A stretch of DNA of 64,000 nt from Topomyia yanbarensis. Taxonomy: Eukaryota > Arthropoda > Insecta > Diptera > Culicidae. The notes beneath the pieces are model-generated. The model ran no database searches. It saw nothing but the letters and a program-made list of their open reading frames with translations, and was not told the DNA's origin. The first letter of the stretch is position 1; the number at the start of each line of letters is the position of its first letter. The DNA lies in assembly GCF_030247195.1 (NCBI RefSeq), contig NC_080670.1, positions 217,168,046-217,232,045 on the forward strand. The letters run 5' to 3'. Shown here one piece after another: positions 35,801 to 49,588 of the stretch. The position numbers and the translations under genes were made by a program.

Positions 35801-38800
35801 GCTGGTTTCAAAATGGGGCACAGTGCGAACGACCAGCGACTAGAATTAGGGCAGTGGACTTCCAGGAGTGACGAATCTCAAGAGCTACCGATAAGAACGA
35901 ACGGAGATAGTGGCCGTAGATAACGTACTAGAAGTAAAGTTGTACTTGTGAAAAATTTTGTGGCTAAGAGACGGCTACCGGTCACCCTCACGGGAACACA
36001 AATTTGTAATTCATGCCTACTGTTTGTGCACAGCGCTCGAGACCGACAGGACTGGACGACCTCTGATACTCGAGATGTTCGCTGAGGCATACCCGTAGTT
36101 TGAACAAGTTAAACAATAGGTGCACTCAAGCGGAATGAGCAAATTAATAATTGACATTATGGCTTATTGAATCAATATCATCGATGAACAAAACAGATAC
36201 GAGTAGTCCTTAGTGGCTTCCTTGAGGAACATCTGAAATAATTTCTGTACATAATTTGCAAAATACTTTACCACTCTCCACGCATGTCTGGTAAAGCGTT
36301 TTCAAAATTCGAAATTTTATTTCCCTAATAGTGCATCAGATTCATTTTTCCAAGAAGATGTGCGCCCCCCCCCCCCCCCCTCTTACTTTACTCTCCGGCT
36401 GGAACCACCACGCATCCCAGGATCCCGATGCTGTGGGATGCATCAGATGACGGAGAAGCTTGACACACCAGGGCAGCATTTGAGTGTCTTGTAAAATATG
36501 TAATATACGTCAGGCTATGCGGTATCTTAGAAACTGGGAGGCACCTGGACTAGACGGCTTTCTAAACTTTTAGTTTTAGAAGGTGATCAATTCCTTCGTC
36601 GGTTTGAGCTGTCAATGATCATCTCCCGGCCCTCTTTGAAGACCTTGTGCTACTTTCCGGATTAAGAAATCCTAGGCTTCCGATACGTACTAAAAATTAT
36701 TGGAATGTTTCATGATTTCAAAAAATGTGTGGGAAAATCGTATGAATTACCCTCAACCAAATAAGCCTACTGCGATAGCACCAATATCATTTCCCTGCTG
36801 ACAACAAGATTCGCTATATCAGGTGCCTGCTACGATGATACACGCAATAAACAACTCAACCCTCTCATCTCAAATGATGATAATTTCCAGCCCATCTACT
36901 GGCGCAACGAAAGTCAAATGTAACGGTAAAATTGAATCAGTTCCCCGTTCAGTGAGACGGAAAATTTCCAATATTTCCCGCGTAATTTCATCGCAGAGAG
37001 CTCATACTCCATGTCTCCTCCTCCCCCTCCTTCTGTCGCAGATTTCGGCTGGCGCAATTCGCAGCAGGAATATAAAGCCCGGTAGCGACGACATCAAATT
37101 CAATTATTACTGATTCAATTTAATGCTTTAGATTTCGTTTTTTTTTCTCCAGTGAAATTTCTAATATAAACAGGTAAGAGAATTGGAGGCTCGTTCGGCG
37201 AAGGAACGGCTGTCTTATCGAGTTTTCACCCAATGAAATTTTTAATCAGATTGCTTCGATACTTCGCCTACTTGACTAGTACATGATTGGAACTTAGGAA
37301 GAATATTTCTCGAACAGTTTCATTGTCAGTACCATAAACATAATTTTCTAGGATTGCATGACTGAATGAATATTAATAAGATTTAACTAAAGTCCGTGAA
37401 ATCCTCTCTAGACTTGTGCGGTCCAAATTAAGTTTTAATTTTCCAATGGATTATGTTAGAATTTCAAACATTTTATTTAAAAAAATAAAAAAATCTTTTG
37501 CACATAGGACCATTTGAATAACTTCGCTAGTTTTAATTGAGACGAGTCGACTGTTGTTTTTACCAGGTACAATACCCTATCAAATCAACCATCGAACGTG
37601 CGTAGCCAACGCGAGGTCAAGGTTATCCCAATCGACGCGTTCGGTGGGTGTCAAACAAGCGCACACAGTTGGCCGTGGACTCATCCCACCAAGCAGCACT
37701 CCGCCGATGCGTGAGCGTGCATGCAGACGACGACGCCCATTACAGCGAACCACAAGCACAACCTGTGAGATAGGAGTAGGCTGCTGTTCTGGATAGAATG
37801 GGTGGGATGGGAAAGCAGATGTTTTTTTGAATCTTCCTAACATCAATATTGTGTTGTTTACATCGAGGCTTTGAAAGAAAGGGTGAAACAAAACGGAAAA
37901 AAAGAATTTTCTAATCGGAGAGAAAAATTAGTACGAGAGTTTAACGTATTGCACCCACTCACGCTCTCGCATCTATAGCTAGAGGCACTCATTTTCTGAG
38001 CACCCGTTTGACAAGCAGCATCGACGAGGGGTCCACCTAAACTCGAGTTGACTACTTTTCTCAATTCAGCCGAGGCAGGCAAACTGGTTGGATGGTGTGC
38101 TCGTGTTTAGCCGAAGTTAGTTTTCCACCATCTCTCGACCGGTACGGATTGCGTAGCTACTAGGTGCAAACTGCGATTCTTCCCACCCAACAGCGATTGT
38201 TATTGTTTTTATTTAATTCGATTGAAAGAAAAATTAAGTGTTTTGAAAAAATGTATAAAATGTGGGTGCTGCCTTACCGTTTTACAACTTGATTTTACTG
38301 GAATTTTAACCAACGGAAATATAGATCCGTAATTACTAGAGTAGCGTAAATTCTAAATTACATAACAGAGATGGTTCATCAATTATCCTCTGGTTGTAAA
38401 AAATTCAATAAACCAAAGGAATCCCACTCAAAGAAAAGGGTGCAAGCGAGCTAAATAAAGTGAATGAAGACATCTCTCTTTCTATTATCATCTGACGACT
38501 TGCATGGCATGCTTGGGGTGGCGTATAAGATCGTGACAAACGATAACCGCATCTTCATCAAGTGGGAGATAATTGAACCATTGAGGCGGCAATAACATTT
38601 AAACTGTCAATCAGATAACTGTTGAATTGACATCAGTCAAGGCATGCTGCCACTTCTCGATTACGGTTCATAGCCTTGTCCACAGCTGGCGTTTTAATTT
38701 GGAGAAAAAATTGTTTTTCCTCGGGAGATGTGGAGGGAAAAAACGACTCCTGACCCTAAGGAGATGGTAGTAGTGAAAAAACGCGACATTCCAACAGGTG

Positions 38801-40339
38801 TACATGACAATTGCTGTGCTAGTGCTACTATCCTTCCGACCAATAAGAATCCTTTCTGGGTGGGACTTGAACATATGACGAGTGACTTATTACACCATCA
38901 CTTTGCATATTTTGAACGTCAAATTCGTCTGCTCAAGAATAATTGACATTTTGATTGCAATTATTGCTATTCCTTCGAAGCGGTTGAAACAGTGGTCGAA
39001 TAACAAAGCACCAACACCTATTTCAACACTTCAGAAACCAAGTTGCGGTTGAATTCGACAACGCAATCCGGTCCATTTCGGTCGCCAGCAGCAAATGCAT
39101 AGCAAATGGGAGTATTGAATTGTAAAATAGAACATATTGTTTAGTCACCTTCGTCGCAAACCAGTTTCTCGCTTGTTATCCGGAAATTCTAACCCTTCCC
39201 CCCATATCTACCGTGAGAGATAGATTCGCCGTGCAGCTGCTGCTGCACCAGTAGAATTTATATCTCAAATTATAAGGTGGAATTAACATTTGCTCGCAGG
39301 GCATCCACTTGCAGCTGCCAGAGCTCAACACGCAAGCATCCCCCGAGTTATGCAAAATATGTAGGCATCTTGCTCTGGCTCTTATTTGGTCGCTATAGGA
39401 CCCTATACACACATACACATATGTTGGCAATCGTACAGAGTATGCCATGGAAAAGCCGATATTGTTATACAGAAATGCAAATAGTGGAAGAAGTGGAATA
39501 ATGCTCTTCGCTTGGAAACAGCTGGGCCTAGGCAGTAGCAACGCACGCCTACTTCGGGTGGTACGTATGAATGTGTCTTTGCGATCACTGCACCACTGCC
39601 TGCCTGCACAGTGGTGGAGCACAAGAAGAATGATTTATGCACATTCACGTTCCAACTGACTTGCGTTTCAGCTAACCGAAGGGTTTCCGCGCGCGTCCAT
39701 AATGTTCTGTTCTATCGGGGCTGTTGCGGTGGTGGGTAAGGAATGTGGGGGGAACACTTCAACATATGTGCGTCGTTTTCCCCTCTCGTCATCAACGTAG
39801 GTAATTTAGTTCAGTCAATTTAAATTGAGTTAATAAACGAAATTATTTCAAACACGTTCGGGATCCCGGTTTGGGAAGCGTTCCTATGCGTTGGGGTGGA
39901 AGTAGGCCTTGACTTGCGGTTGGTCACGTTTGAGGCTTGGCGCGTCTAGCTTGAGAAGATGAGTGACGTTAATCAAACACATGCCGAGATCTTGTTTTTT
40001 TTTAAAGCGAGTATTTCCTATTCAAGATATGTGATTGTCTCTAAATTCATCGGTTAATTTGTTGGTTTTTCTTTAAATTTGAACGTCAAAATGGATCAAT
40101 AACAACGCTGAATAATAATACCTAATATTTAAATTATTCATACAAACCCGAAAAGTTATATAATCCAAAACCGTTCTAGATCTGTTTTACCCTTTATTGA
40201 TGACAATATTGATTTAAACTTTCGCAAAAAAACGGTGTAAAGTTCAAAGCACAGTAAGAAAAGACAATTTTTTGAAACTATCCCAGCAAAAGTCCTTAAA
40301 AAATTTGACCGGTAAACAAGTTCACTTATCTTCGGGGCG
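35801..40339. other. Gene-free stretch
   Basis: No gene is recognised. There is a C16 tract at 36365-36380, and a GC-richer patch at 37600-37750 with only short ORFs. Confidence 0.45.
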
Positions 40340-40770
40340 TTTACATGTATCTAAGATCGCGCGCTTAAGTGTGCGTGGATGATCGCGATTGCGTGTTCGT
40401 TTATGTGTTTCATCGCAAAGGGGTTGAGCGTTTGTATGTTAACCCGTTCGGTCGCATGGGCATTTCTATGCCGCGTGTGCTAGCGTGTATGCAACTTCGT
40501 GTGTATAAGTTCGGTTGTAGAACCGATTCGCCATACGCATATTCGCGTTTGTTCGTGAGCGACCACGTAGATCGCGAATCAGATGCTAATTTTCGTTTAA
40601 TTTTCAGTGTACAGTTCAGATGCTACAAGATGGAGTTCCCTCATATCGTGTTGTCTAGAGTACTTAAGCGTTATTTTATTATTTTAGAATGGTCCATCAA
40701 TGGATTCGCGCTTGAAACCGCGTACAAAGTTCAAAAGGTCCGAATCGCGATAAACGACAGAATTCAATGA
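40340..40770. repeat. Dispersed repeat family D1, copy
   Basis: Contains GATCGCGATTGCGTGTTCG, TCATCGCAAAGGGGTTGAGC, TTTGTATGTTAACCCGTTCG, CCGCGTGTGCTAGCGTGTAT and TGTATAAGTTCGGTTGTA, in the same order as at 7.1, 22.4 and 45.2 kb. An open frame of 133 codons overlaps it but is not conserved between copies. Confidence 0.6.
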
Positions 40771-40802
40771 GGAAATCACATGCGTGGAAGCACTACACTC
40801 AG

Positions 40803-41285
40803 CCATTGACGAAACCGCATTATCTCGTTATGGATGACAAGACTGCAGTGAAAACAAATTTTCAGCAGCCTCCCGGACTCCATTTCTTCACCTTCGGCTA
40901 AGACTAAGTTCGACGTCCCTGAAGAAGTTGGCAAGAAAAAGTTTTCCAAAAAAATGCATGATTTGGCAGGCAATTTGATCGTGTGGAGAGCAGAGCACCC
41001 TGTTCATGACAACCGGTACGGTCAATGTGCGCGTGCATTTGAAAAAAATGCCTTCAAAATCGCCTGTCTATGCCTCTGAAGTGCCACAGTAGTCCTACGT
41101 TTTTCTGGTTGGAATTAGCCTCGTTTCATTACTCGAAAGGTCTTCTGGAGTGGTACACGGTTAAGGAGGTCCATTTCGTGCCAAAGGATCTTAATCCCCC
41201 GAATGCACCGGAATCGCTGCCAATTGAGAAATACTGGGCCACTATTAAGCAGGTATTCCTGAAACATCCTGAGGAAATGTGAAGA
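40803..41285 (+). pseudogene. DD37E (ITmD37E) transposase remnant
   Basis: Plus-strand frames give HYLVMDDKTAVKTNF (first catalytic Asp region), then after several stops FFWLELASFHYSKGLLEWY and PIEKYWA. These align with the transposases at 51.2 and 60.7 kb. The second catalytic position, Asp in FWPDLAS of the other copies, is Glu here, and many stops are present. The spacing from that position to the Glu of PIE is 37 residues. No terminal repeats were found. It is more diverged than the other two copies. Confidence 0.75.
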
Positions 41286-41447
41286 AAAAATAAATTTTCA
41301 CACAAAAACAAGTTGACCCCATATTTTAATTTAATACTTCATTAAGTGAAAGTTTGAAAACAATCAGTTGAATGGGTGAATTTTAAGAAACGTTTTCCTA
41401 TGATGCAATTTGATTCTGTATACCCTTTACACGCGTATATCATTCCA

Positions 41448-41534
41448 GAAAACCACTAGGACAAATCCAGTACAACCTGAAAACAATGCTAGTACAGCCT
41501 AAAATTATCCTGGAAGCAATTCTAGTACAACCAT
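41448..41534 (-). repeat. 11-bp-period minisatellite abutting the assembly gap
   Basis: On the minus strand the sequence divides into 11-mers such as TGTACTAGAAT, TGCTTCCAGGA, TGTACTAGCAT, TGTTTTCAGGT and TGTACTGGATT. The array runs straight into the N gap, so its true length is unknown. A related array is at 54050-54195. Confidence 0.65.
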
Positions 41535-42034
41535 NNNNNNNNNNNNNNNNNNNNNNNNNNNNNNNNNNNNNNNNNNNNNNNNNNNNNNNNNNNNNNNNNN
41601 NNNNNNNNNNNNNNNNNNNNNNNNNNNNNNNNNNNNNNNNNNNNNNNNNNNNNNNNNNNNNNNNNNNNNNNNNNNNNNNNNNNNNNNNNNNNNNNNNNNN
41701 NNNNNNNNNNNNNNNNNNNNNNNNNNNNNNNNNNNNNNNNNNNNNNNNNNNNNNNNNNNNNNNNNNNNNNNNNNNNNNNNNNNNNNNNNNNNNNNNNNNN
41801 NNNNNNNNNNNNNNNNNNNNNNNNNNNNNNNNNNNNNNNNNNNNNNNNNNNNNNNNNNNNNNNNNNNNNNNNNNNNNNNNNNNNNNNNNNNNNNNNNNNN
41901 NNNNNNNNNNNNNNNNNNNNNNNNNNNNNNNNNNNNNNNNNNNNNNNNNNNNNNNNNNNNNNNNNNNNNNNNNNNNNNNNNNNNNNNNNNNNNNNNNNNN
42001 NNNNNNNNNNNNNNNNNNNNNNNNNNNNNNNNNN
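41535..42034. other. Assembly gap (500 N)
   Basis: Exactly 500 unknown bases, probably a placeholder length. Any open frame drawn across it is meaningless. Confidence 0.99.
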
Positions 42035-42477
42035 TTGATAATTGATTCAAAAACATTCATTGGAATGATTGCTGGCAGAAGTCAGGGAATCCGCATATTG
42101 CCCCAAAGAGTTTGAGCTGGCATACAACGTTCGCTTACTACGAGGTCAGAAAGCGAAATGAAGATGTTTTTCATGGGTTCTGTTTTTATACGTGTGTCGC
42201 ATTTCATTGGATGACAAAGGGGCAGTCTTAGCAACGCTCGCTGCTTGATAGAATTGTACGGGGCAATCATGGAAGAGATAATTACTGCTTTCACCAAATC
42301 CATTTTTGCATCATTTTCAGTAATTGTACAATGGAATTAGACACTAAATTTTTGTACATATTTCCAATGAGACAAAAATCTTATTTTTTCATTCAGTGCA
42401 ACGGCAGATATTCACGTTCAAAAACTCGGCTAAAACATCGGCCGAAATTTTTGAAACGGGGCCCCTATATTGAAACG

Positions 42478-44800
42478 TTAGAAGTATATATTTACCTTTA
42501 TCATGTTAGTTACTCTAATAATTTGATGAGTAGCTAAATGTCCTATCCGAAACTGCTTGGGAAAGAAAATAGAATTTTTATTAATATGTGACATCATTCT
42601 AGTTAGGATGATTTTTTCAAAAAAATTACCAATAAAAGAGAGCAAACTATTTGGTCGATAGTTAGATGCTTGTGCTGGATTTTTGTCAGGCTTCAGAATA
42701 GGAAAGTATGCGCATTTAACATATTTGTTGAATACTTTGACCAAGTATCTCATGGGGATTGCAGGAAGATTTTTAAGAAGAATGTTATAAATTTCATCAT
42801 AACATGAAGCTTTCATATTTGTTAACTTTTTGATTATGGATTTGATCTCATTATTATTTGTTTCAACAATCTCGTCTAGAGGCAATACTTGCTTAGAAAC
42901 GCTTTCATACTTTTACAAGACTTCGGTTTTCAATAGGACTCACAACGATGGGATTAAAATTTCGGACGCTCTCAAACTTCTGAGCAAGTTTTCGAGCTTT
43001 TTCCTCGTTTGTAAGAAGTATGTGGTCACCTTCGTTCAAAACTGGAATTGGGTTTTTGAGGTTTCCTAACCTTAGAAAGTTTCCAGAATGGTTTAGAATA
43101 TGGCTTGATTTGTTCAACTTTCTTAGCGAAATTTTTATTTTTTAAGAGTGTGAATCTATGCCTAATTTATTTTTGTAGATATTTATAGATACATTTCACA
43201 GCAGGAAGAAACAGGCCTAAAACCTTACGAGCTAATCTTTTGTCTTCTGTTGGCAGGAGTCGTGCTAAGGCAGCATAACTACGAATCACTCAAGTCTACC
43301 AACATGTCTCCTGGTAAGGACGCTCTTTACCGTGAGAACCGACAAAAGAGTGTTTCTAATGACCCTGCCACTTCTAGTTTTCCGATCTGTATATTTCACA
43401 TTCTTGCTCTCACTTGAGTACTATGGCTCGGCTGTACTCAGTAATCTCTAGTTAATTGAATGTCGTTAAAAAGTAAAAAAGTTGAAAAAAAGAAAAAAAT
43501 CAACTATAGAATCATTTAAATTTTGAAATGCCGTGTCAATGTCAGCTTTATTTTGTATCATCATGATCATGATTAAAATTATCTCAATATAAGTTTTGTA
43601 CCTTTCCCAATGCGCTTTGTGACAATTAAATGCTAAAGGGATTGGAAACAGCTTTTTGAGAATCTGAAAAAGTCACCAAAAAGTGATCAGAATCAAAGTC
43701 AGCATGTGTAATCAATTCGCTTCAAATGTGGCTTTGATCTGTCAAACCCAAATCAATTGTTAATGGAAGATCGGTTTCAGCTTCGATACCAAACTTTCGA
43801 TCACCTTGGTGTCAACAGACGGTAAGACACAATGTTTGATTCTGCGATTAGCCGCCATTGCGATTTCTCCGCCGAATTCAACAAATCATTCAAACCGGTG
43901 AACAACATTACAATTTTGTTAGCAAATTCCCACACAGTTGGAAAAGCTTCACACATGAAGGTAGAATTTAGCATTGCAGTCATCAATTGAAACATTGACT
44001 GCTGCAAGAAATTCCATTTTTCTTCCTTGATGCTATCTAGATCGGTTGGGCAAAGGAAGCGTTGTGAGAGAACGGAATTGGAGGCGTGGTAGTCACCGTT
44101 TTTTTAGCAGCGTAACCTGAAGCATAAGATGACACTATTGTAGGATGGTGTGACGCAGATAGAAGATCCTTGTGTAGGTAGAGAAGTTGTAATTCTATTT
44201 TGAAGCGGATTACAGTCGGTAATTTTTTTATTTGTTGTTTTTGTTGCTTTGAACGAGAATTTACATTTTTTTCGAATAGGACAATCTCAGAAATTCTAGT
44301 TGTGGTTTTCACTACAATTAGCGCATATGAAACTTCATTCACTGAACAAGCATCCTTTGTGTGCGATTTAACACCACAGATCATACATTTCGAACTCAAA
44401 TGACAATTTTTGTGCCGTGCACAAAGCCTTGGCATCTATGACACTGGGTCGTAATTTGAATTATGCCCCCATGTCATCTAAAACGTACTGTCGGAATATA
44501 AAACGTGCTTTTTAACACTTTCAAATTATTTACCTCATTACGGTTAAATTGAATGAAATAAGGCTCTTGGATAATTCCAGAGCGTCTTGGCGTGCTGGAA
44601 CCGTCAACTTTTCTATTCATAAGAATAACTTCTGAACAAGAAAGCCAAGTAAATTTTTCAATTCGTTGGATATTTTGTCCAAACTTTGACCTTGCAATAA
44701 CCCTTTCAAGACAGCCTTGAATTGTCTACCTGTCTTGAAATCACATGAATAAAATTTCTATAACTTCTCCGTAAAATACTGGAGAAGTCGTTTGTGGCCA
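42478..44800 (-). mobile_element. Jockey/Juan-like non-LTR retrotransposon, degraded
   Basis: On the minus strand, from the 5' side, there is a gag with two CCHC knuckles (CHRCQGFVHGTKNC and CMICGVKSHTKDAC, in 44340-44470) and a gag C-terminus (FPTVWEFANKIV, 43801-44007). An endonuclease C-terminal piece (about 43600-43800) joins almost directly to gag, so most of the endonuclease is deleted. Next is the linker NPIPVLNEGDHILLTNEEKA (42905-43117). Reverse-transcriptase motifs follow at 42478-42885, including KLTNMKASCYDEI and ILKPDKNPAQASNYRP. The catalytic palm and 3' UTR are missing. Stops and frameshifts occur throughout. Confidence 0.8.
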
Positions 44801-44839
44801 ATCAAGTCCTTCGCTGTAACTCGACATTCTCCTCTTCAG

Positions 44840-45300
44840 CCAATCTGAAAAGAGGCCGAAGAGGAGAATGTATTCTGCCCCGCACGTCGTCTATAATGTT
44901 CTCTCTTTACTCGCACGTTGAAGATAAAACGAGCTCTTTCTATTATTATCAATTTATTAACCTCATTTTTTTCGAGAATTGTCCTACTGTAGCTGCAGAG
45001 CTAGATTCTAGGAAAGGCTCCCCGTCAGACTCACATACTGGAATTGCAGACAAGACAGGCAATGTCGCCCACTAAAACACTGCTCAAGGCCATTTTGCAG
45101 CGGGCCATGATTCTGAATATGGTATTCATTGTACGGTTCAGATATGTGCGGGGGTAGAGACTTCGCGATCACGTGTATCATCGCGAAAGGCTCGAGCATT
45201 TGCACGTTAACGTGTTCAGTCGCGTGTGCGTTTGTATGTCGCGTATGCTAACGTGTATGTAACTTCGTATATATAAATTCTATTTTATAACCGTAAACCA
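44840..45300. repeat. Dispersed repeat family D1, copy
   Basis: The left part aligns with 35.3-35.46 kb. The right part has CATCGCGAAAGGCTCGAGCA, CGTGTGCGTTTGTATGTCGC, GTATGCTAACGTGTATGTAA and ATATAAATTCTATTTTATAA in the family order. Confidence 0.6.
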
Positions 45301-48300
45301 GAAGCTATCATGATTTGTGACTTTCTTTGCGTATTTCAGCCATTACAAACTCTGTTTTTCACATACCACACAAACAAAGCATGCGTGGCGATTCAGTGTA
45401 CATATAATAAACATTGACAGCAACACGCAGCAAGTATCAGACAGGTCAGAGCCGCCGTAAGTGCAAATTTCATCAGCTAAAATATTCATAAGAAAAATTG
45501 TATTAGGTAATCTCTGTTTTTTTTTCCTCACCCTTGCTGACGCAGCTTCACACCAGCTCTAACCCCAAAACAGCCGAGCCAGAAGCGAAAAACTCCGCAC
45601 AGATTGAAAAGAGTGCAGAACAACTTAAAACTAGTCAGGAAATTTCCATGATTTCGTTTGCAGTTTGAGATCGCCGCCGTGGAATAGGAAGCGGGAAGAA
45701 GAAGAAAAAAACGTACTGCCGAAGCAGAAGAGTTGGTAAGTGGGTTGGGAGATTGGTTTCTGAAAATAAAAAGCATTCTTTTGTATTGAAAAGCGAAACA
45801 GCACAAGTTGGCAAAAATGTGCGGGCGCCAAAAAGCTCTTTCCATGCATAAATGCATGGCTTCTTCTACTTCGCTAGGATGCTGCTGGGACTGAGGGGAG
45901 AGCGACGAATTTGAATACCCAGAGATAGCCGAAACGAACCGGATTCCTGTTTTTGGCTTGTTAGTTTCTGTGAAAAGATTTTTTTTTTTGAAAGATTTTC
46001 AATGCTAGTTCCTGTCTGCTGATATGGGGGGAAAAATACCGAATAGGTGAGTGCAAAGCACGGGCATCAAACCGTGATTCCGTCCCAGCCTGCCGTGGCT
46101 GTTTCCTTCGGCGCAGTGTTTATGATAAACGACGCTTTTCTCGGGGGCGGAATCATACATTTCACCTAAGCCTGTCAGGGGTCTGAAGAACCGCTAGCAT
46201 ATGCCTGGATTCGAGCCTGGCGTGTGTGTGGAAACGGAAAGACCTCAGCACTCGGAAAAGAATCACGGAGCCGCTTGCTAGCAAGCCATGCATTCGACAG
46301 TCCAACCGTCTCGAACCACTCGAAAACAGCCCACTATGATCCAGTTCGGGTTGGTGTGTTCTGCTTCGTGAATGGGGGTGGGGCAATGCTTCTGGCGTTT
46401 CTATCGTCAGCGCCTACTGTGTCTGTAGGGGGGAAAATCGAGTCCAAAGTTGAAAATTTCATTATTCTGAAACGCCGAGGCGCAAATAGATTCATCCGAA
46501 ATTTAATTATGAGTGGTTCGGCCTTGGCTTTAAGCTGTATGCAATAAGGATTTTCTTTAAATTAAATATTTATCCCATGGGTATGTGAGTATTTCAAATT
46601 GTAATATTTTTGCGATTTTACTTTAGTTAGGAGAAAAGAGCTTTCATTTTCGTTTTACTGAACAATTGCCCTTCCCTTTTTCTATAGTATGACAGGACAC
46701 GTTCACTTTTTGTTGTCTATTTTAGACAAACACGCGCAGTGTCTATGTTCCCGAATCACTTCGAACAAGACACGATCTGCCATACCGTAAATAAATCTCA
46801 GCAAGCATGCAGTATCACATGCACAACATTTACCGCTACTGGAAAACTGCCAGAAAAAAAGACAATAAATTCTAACTTTGCGTGCCCGTGGAAAAGAGCC
46901 CCCGTATTGAATTGAGCTATAGCTACCACCATTGCAAAACGGTTCAAGTGAAAAGTGTTTCACGTTCCCGCTTCTCACTCGCAAATCCATTGACACAAAC
47001 ACATACACACACAAACGGCTCGGTGGTATGACATACGAGACGAGAAATCCAATTCATCCGATAATCCGATTGTCAAATCCCGCGCTCAAGGGTTTCAGAT
47101 TTGTTCAGAGTCGGAGTGGTAAAACCAAAACCCAGACGACCATTTTTTTTGTTCCAACCCCGTCTCACCTTGAACCCCGTTTTGGGGCAGGCATGGCATG
47201 CTACTGCGTGTGTGGCTTCACGAAAATGGCTAGATAGAATTTCGATTGAAAGTTGGGCGGAATGGAAATGCGCATTTAATTTGGCAAGATTTATTTCCTC
47301 TTCGATGGGTTTTTTTTTCTTCTTCTCTCGATCGTTCGTTTGTTCGTTCCAGCTGCAGTAGTTTTCGTCAATGTTGAATCGATTGTCGCATTTGTTGTAG
47401 ATATTTCAGCTTCTAGCAGTGCGTGTCGACTGACTGTGGCAGAAGATACGGAGGAGGACAGTTTTAGGAATGTTTCATTGTTGATTGATGCTGAATGGGC
47501 TTTTTTGTGTTTCTGCCAAAGCTGTAGACGAATGCAACGAATTTGTTTGGAAGTGTCAGTGACATTTAACGTAAAAGTTAGAATGGAGAATGTCCAGCAA
47601 TCGGATCACCTGTTGTTTGTCGTCATTGGTTCGTTTTCATATGACAGCTATCTCTACCATTTGAATAACAACATTCTGAAACTTCCTTGTGTTCTAGTGC
47701 AAATTTACAGCAATTGCAGTAGTTACAGAGATGGGTTGTTCGATCAAAAAGATGTTTGATCGTAAAGAATTTTTGCCTATCGATTATTCGACCAAACAAC
47801 CATTAGATGAAACGGTAGACGGCCAAATGGGCAGACACCGTAGATACATTTTCAAGTAAAAATCATAAATGGAGTGGAATGAACTCAACTTCTCACCCTC
47901 TCAAAACGACTCTCTCGGGAAATTGACTTCCTATCTCTTCAAACTATTCAAATCTATACCTTCAAACTACTCACATGACTCTACCAAACTTTCAATGCAC
48001 TTGAATTGCATCAGATAAAAAGGCAGGTTTTGTATTGTTTTCGGGAACTAAAATGAATATGAATGAATCCAAGCAATCGCTTTCCCGGCAGCACCAGTTC
48101 GAAACACTCGAGTCATCATCGAATTTTACGTACCACTCTCAAACTGCCTGCTTTGATCGAACTTTTTCCCCCAACGAACAGTCCAACACACCTCTGCTAC
48201 GCCCCATTAGCACATCACAACACACTTTTGAAAAGTTCAATATTCATACCGAGCCATTATTTCGCTTGAGCACACAAAACAAACCCGGGTTTGGGTTGTT

Positions 48301-49084
48301 TATTCCCATGTGGAGGCCACGTTCCTCACCCGAAATTTTGGGCATAATGTTTGCAGATTATAGCAGGCGAAAGAAACTCCCACTCCCGCACCCAGCCTGA
48401 CAGACAGGAGGCAGGCATCAATATTGCCATCGGAACCACACGGCTGACGTAATAACACTAAAGTTGAAATGGTTGCTTCCCGCTAGGAGTAGCTAATGAC
48501 AAGGGATCTGTAAAACTTTTCCAATTCACACGTTCCGCGGCATGCTTTGATAGACAGTTTGACGAACGACGACGACGACGACGTCGTATCGTAGAAGGCG
48601 AAGATGACTATACTGGTTCACATGACAACAATGCGCACGTATAATTGCGCCATAAGCAGAGCGAAATTTGAGTAAATGTGGTTTTATGAACTGTGAATAT
48701 TATAGATCTAAGTTAGGAAGCATTTAATGGTTGTTCTCTTGTGAATTTGAATAATAATTTCAAACAAAGGATAAAGTGCCAGGTTGAGAGTTCATCTTAT
48801 TGATGTGGAAAGGTTTACCGTTTCGGTTATTTCTTACTTCAAATGATACTTGGAAAAAAGAAAGTAAGTAAGCACCCGAAACTTGTCACGTTGCATCTAC
48901 CAATATTCGTTTCCATTGCGTTTAGTGAGCACCAGTCTTAAAGACTACCGATGTCTATCTGTAGTACTGCAGGATAACGTCCCGCAGCGATAGTTCGAAA
49001 GATTTTGAGATCATGAGATCATGAGCTGCGTACCAGGCAATCGATTTACCAACTACGCTATGCCGTCCCTTAAGCAACATACAT
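45301..49084. other. No gene recognised
   Basis: Several ORFs of 100-140 codons (for example 47340-47759) lack recognisable motifs. A GAC trinucleotide run lies at 48561-48583. Confidence 0.45.
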
Positions 49085-49550
49085 ATATTAAGCTTGACGA
49101 ATAATTACGCTGCAGAATGTGATGAAAAGATGAATTGAACAGTACTATTGGGTATACAGAAATAAAAAAAAATTCTTAGCAAGGTGTGATATCAAATATT
49201 TGTATTTTGCAATTACGTCATGTCAATTTATAAGTGCTGAAAAGTTCGCTTTAGCACAGTGGTATTATCAAGTTTGCGAGATTGTGAGCGTTGGTGTGCG
49301 TGAATGATTGCGAAAGGCTCAAGCGTTTGTATGTTCACGTGTTTATTGCGTGTGCCAGCAAATATGTGTGGCCATGGGACATGTTGTCTAGCGGATATCA
49401 GCGTTATTTTTGATTGGTTCTAGGACCGACGGTAAAGTCTTCAGGACGTTAGCGTTAGATGGTCGCGCGAACATGGGCATTTGTAGGTTCACATTTAAGA
49501 CCACGTTTGTTAATTTATAAGTGCCGGTTTAGTGGAAAAGTCCGCGGACC
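49085..49550. repeat. Dispersed repeat family D1, copy
   Basis: Nearly collinear with 6940-7340 on the same strand. GACGAATAATTACGCTGCAG, AATGTGATGAAAAGATG, ATGTCAATTTATAAGTGCTG and GATTGCGAAAGGCTCAAGCG correspond to matching words at 6943, 6958, 7069 and 7150. A shortened right half has ACATGTTGTCTAGCGGATAT. Confidence 0.7.
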
Positions 49551-49588
49551 ACGTCAAGGTACAGTATCATGCCGAGGGATTTTTGTTA

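Noticed and set aside
41440..42115. Long open frames across the N run
   Set aside because: They consist almost entirely of unknown bases and are an artefact.
44037..44435. Possible host zinc-finger protein at the CMICGVKSHTKDAC motif
   Set aside because: The paired CCHC knuckles are followed in order by Jockey gag, linker and reverse-transcriptase segments, so this is a retrotransposon.
48561..48583. GAC trinucleotide run as a coding poly-aspartate tract
   Set aside because: No surrounding open frame of useful length. It is a simple repeat.
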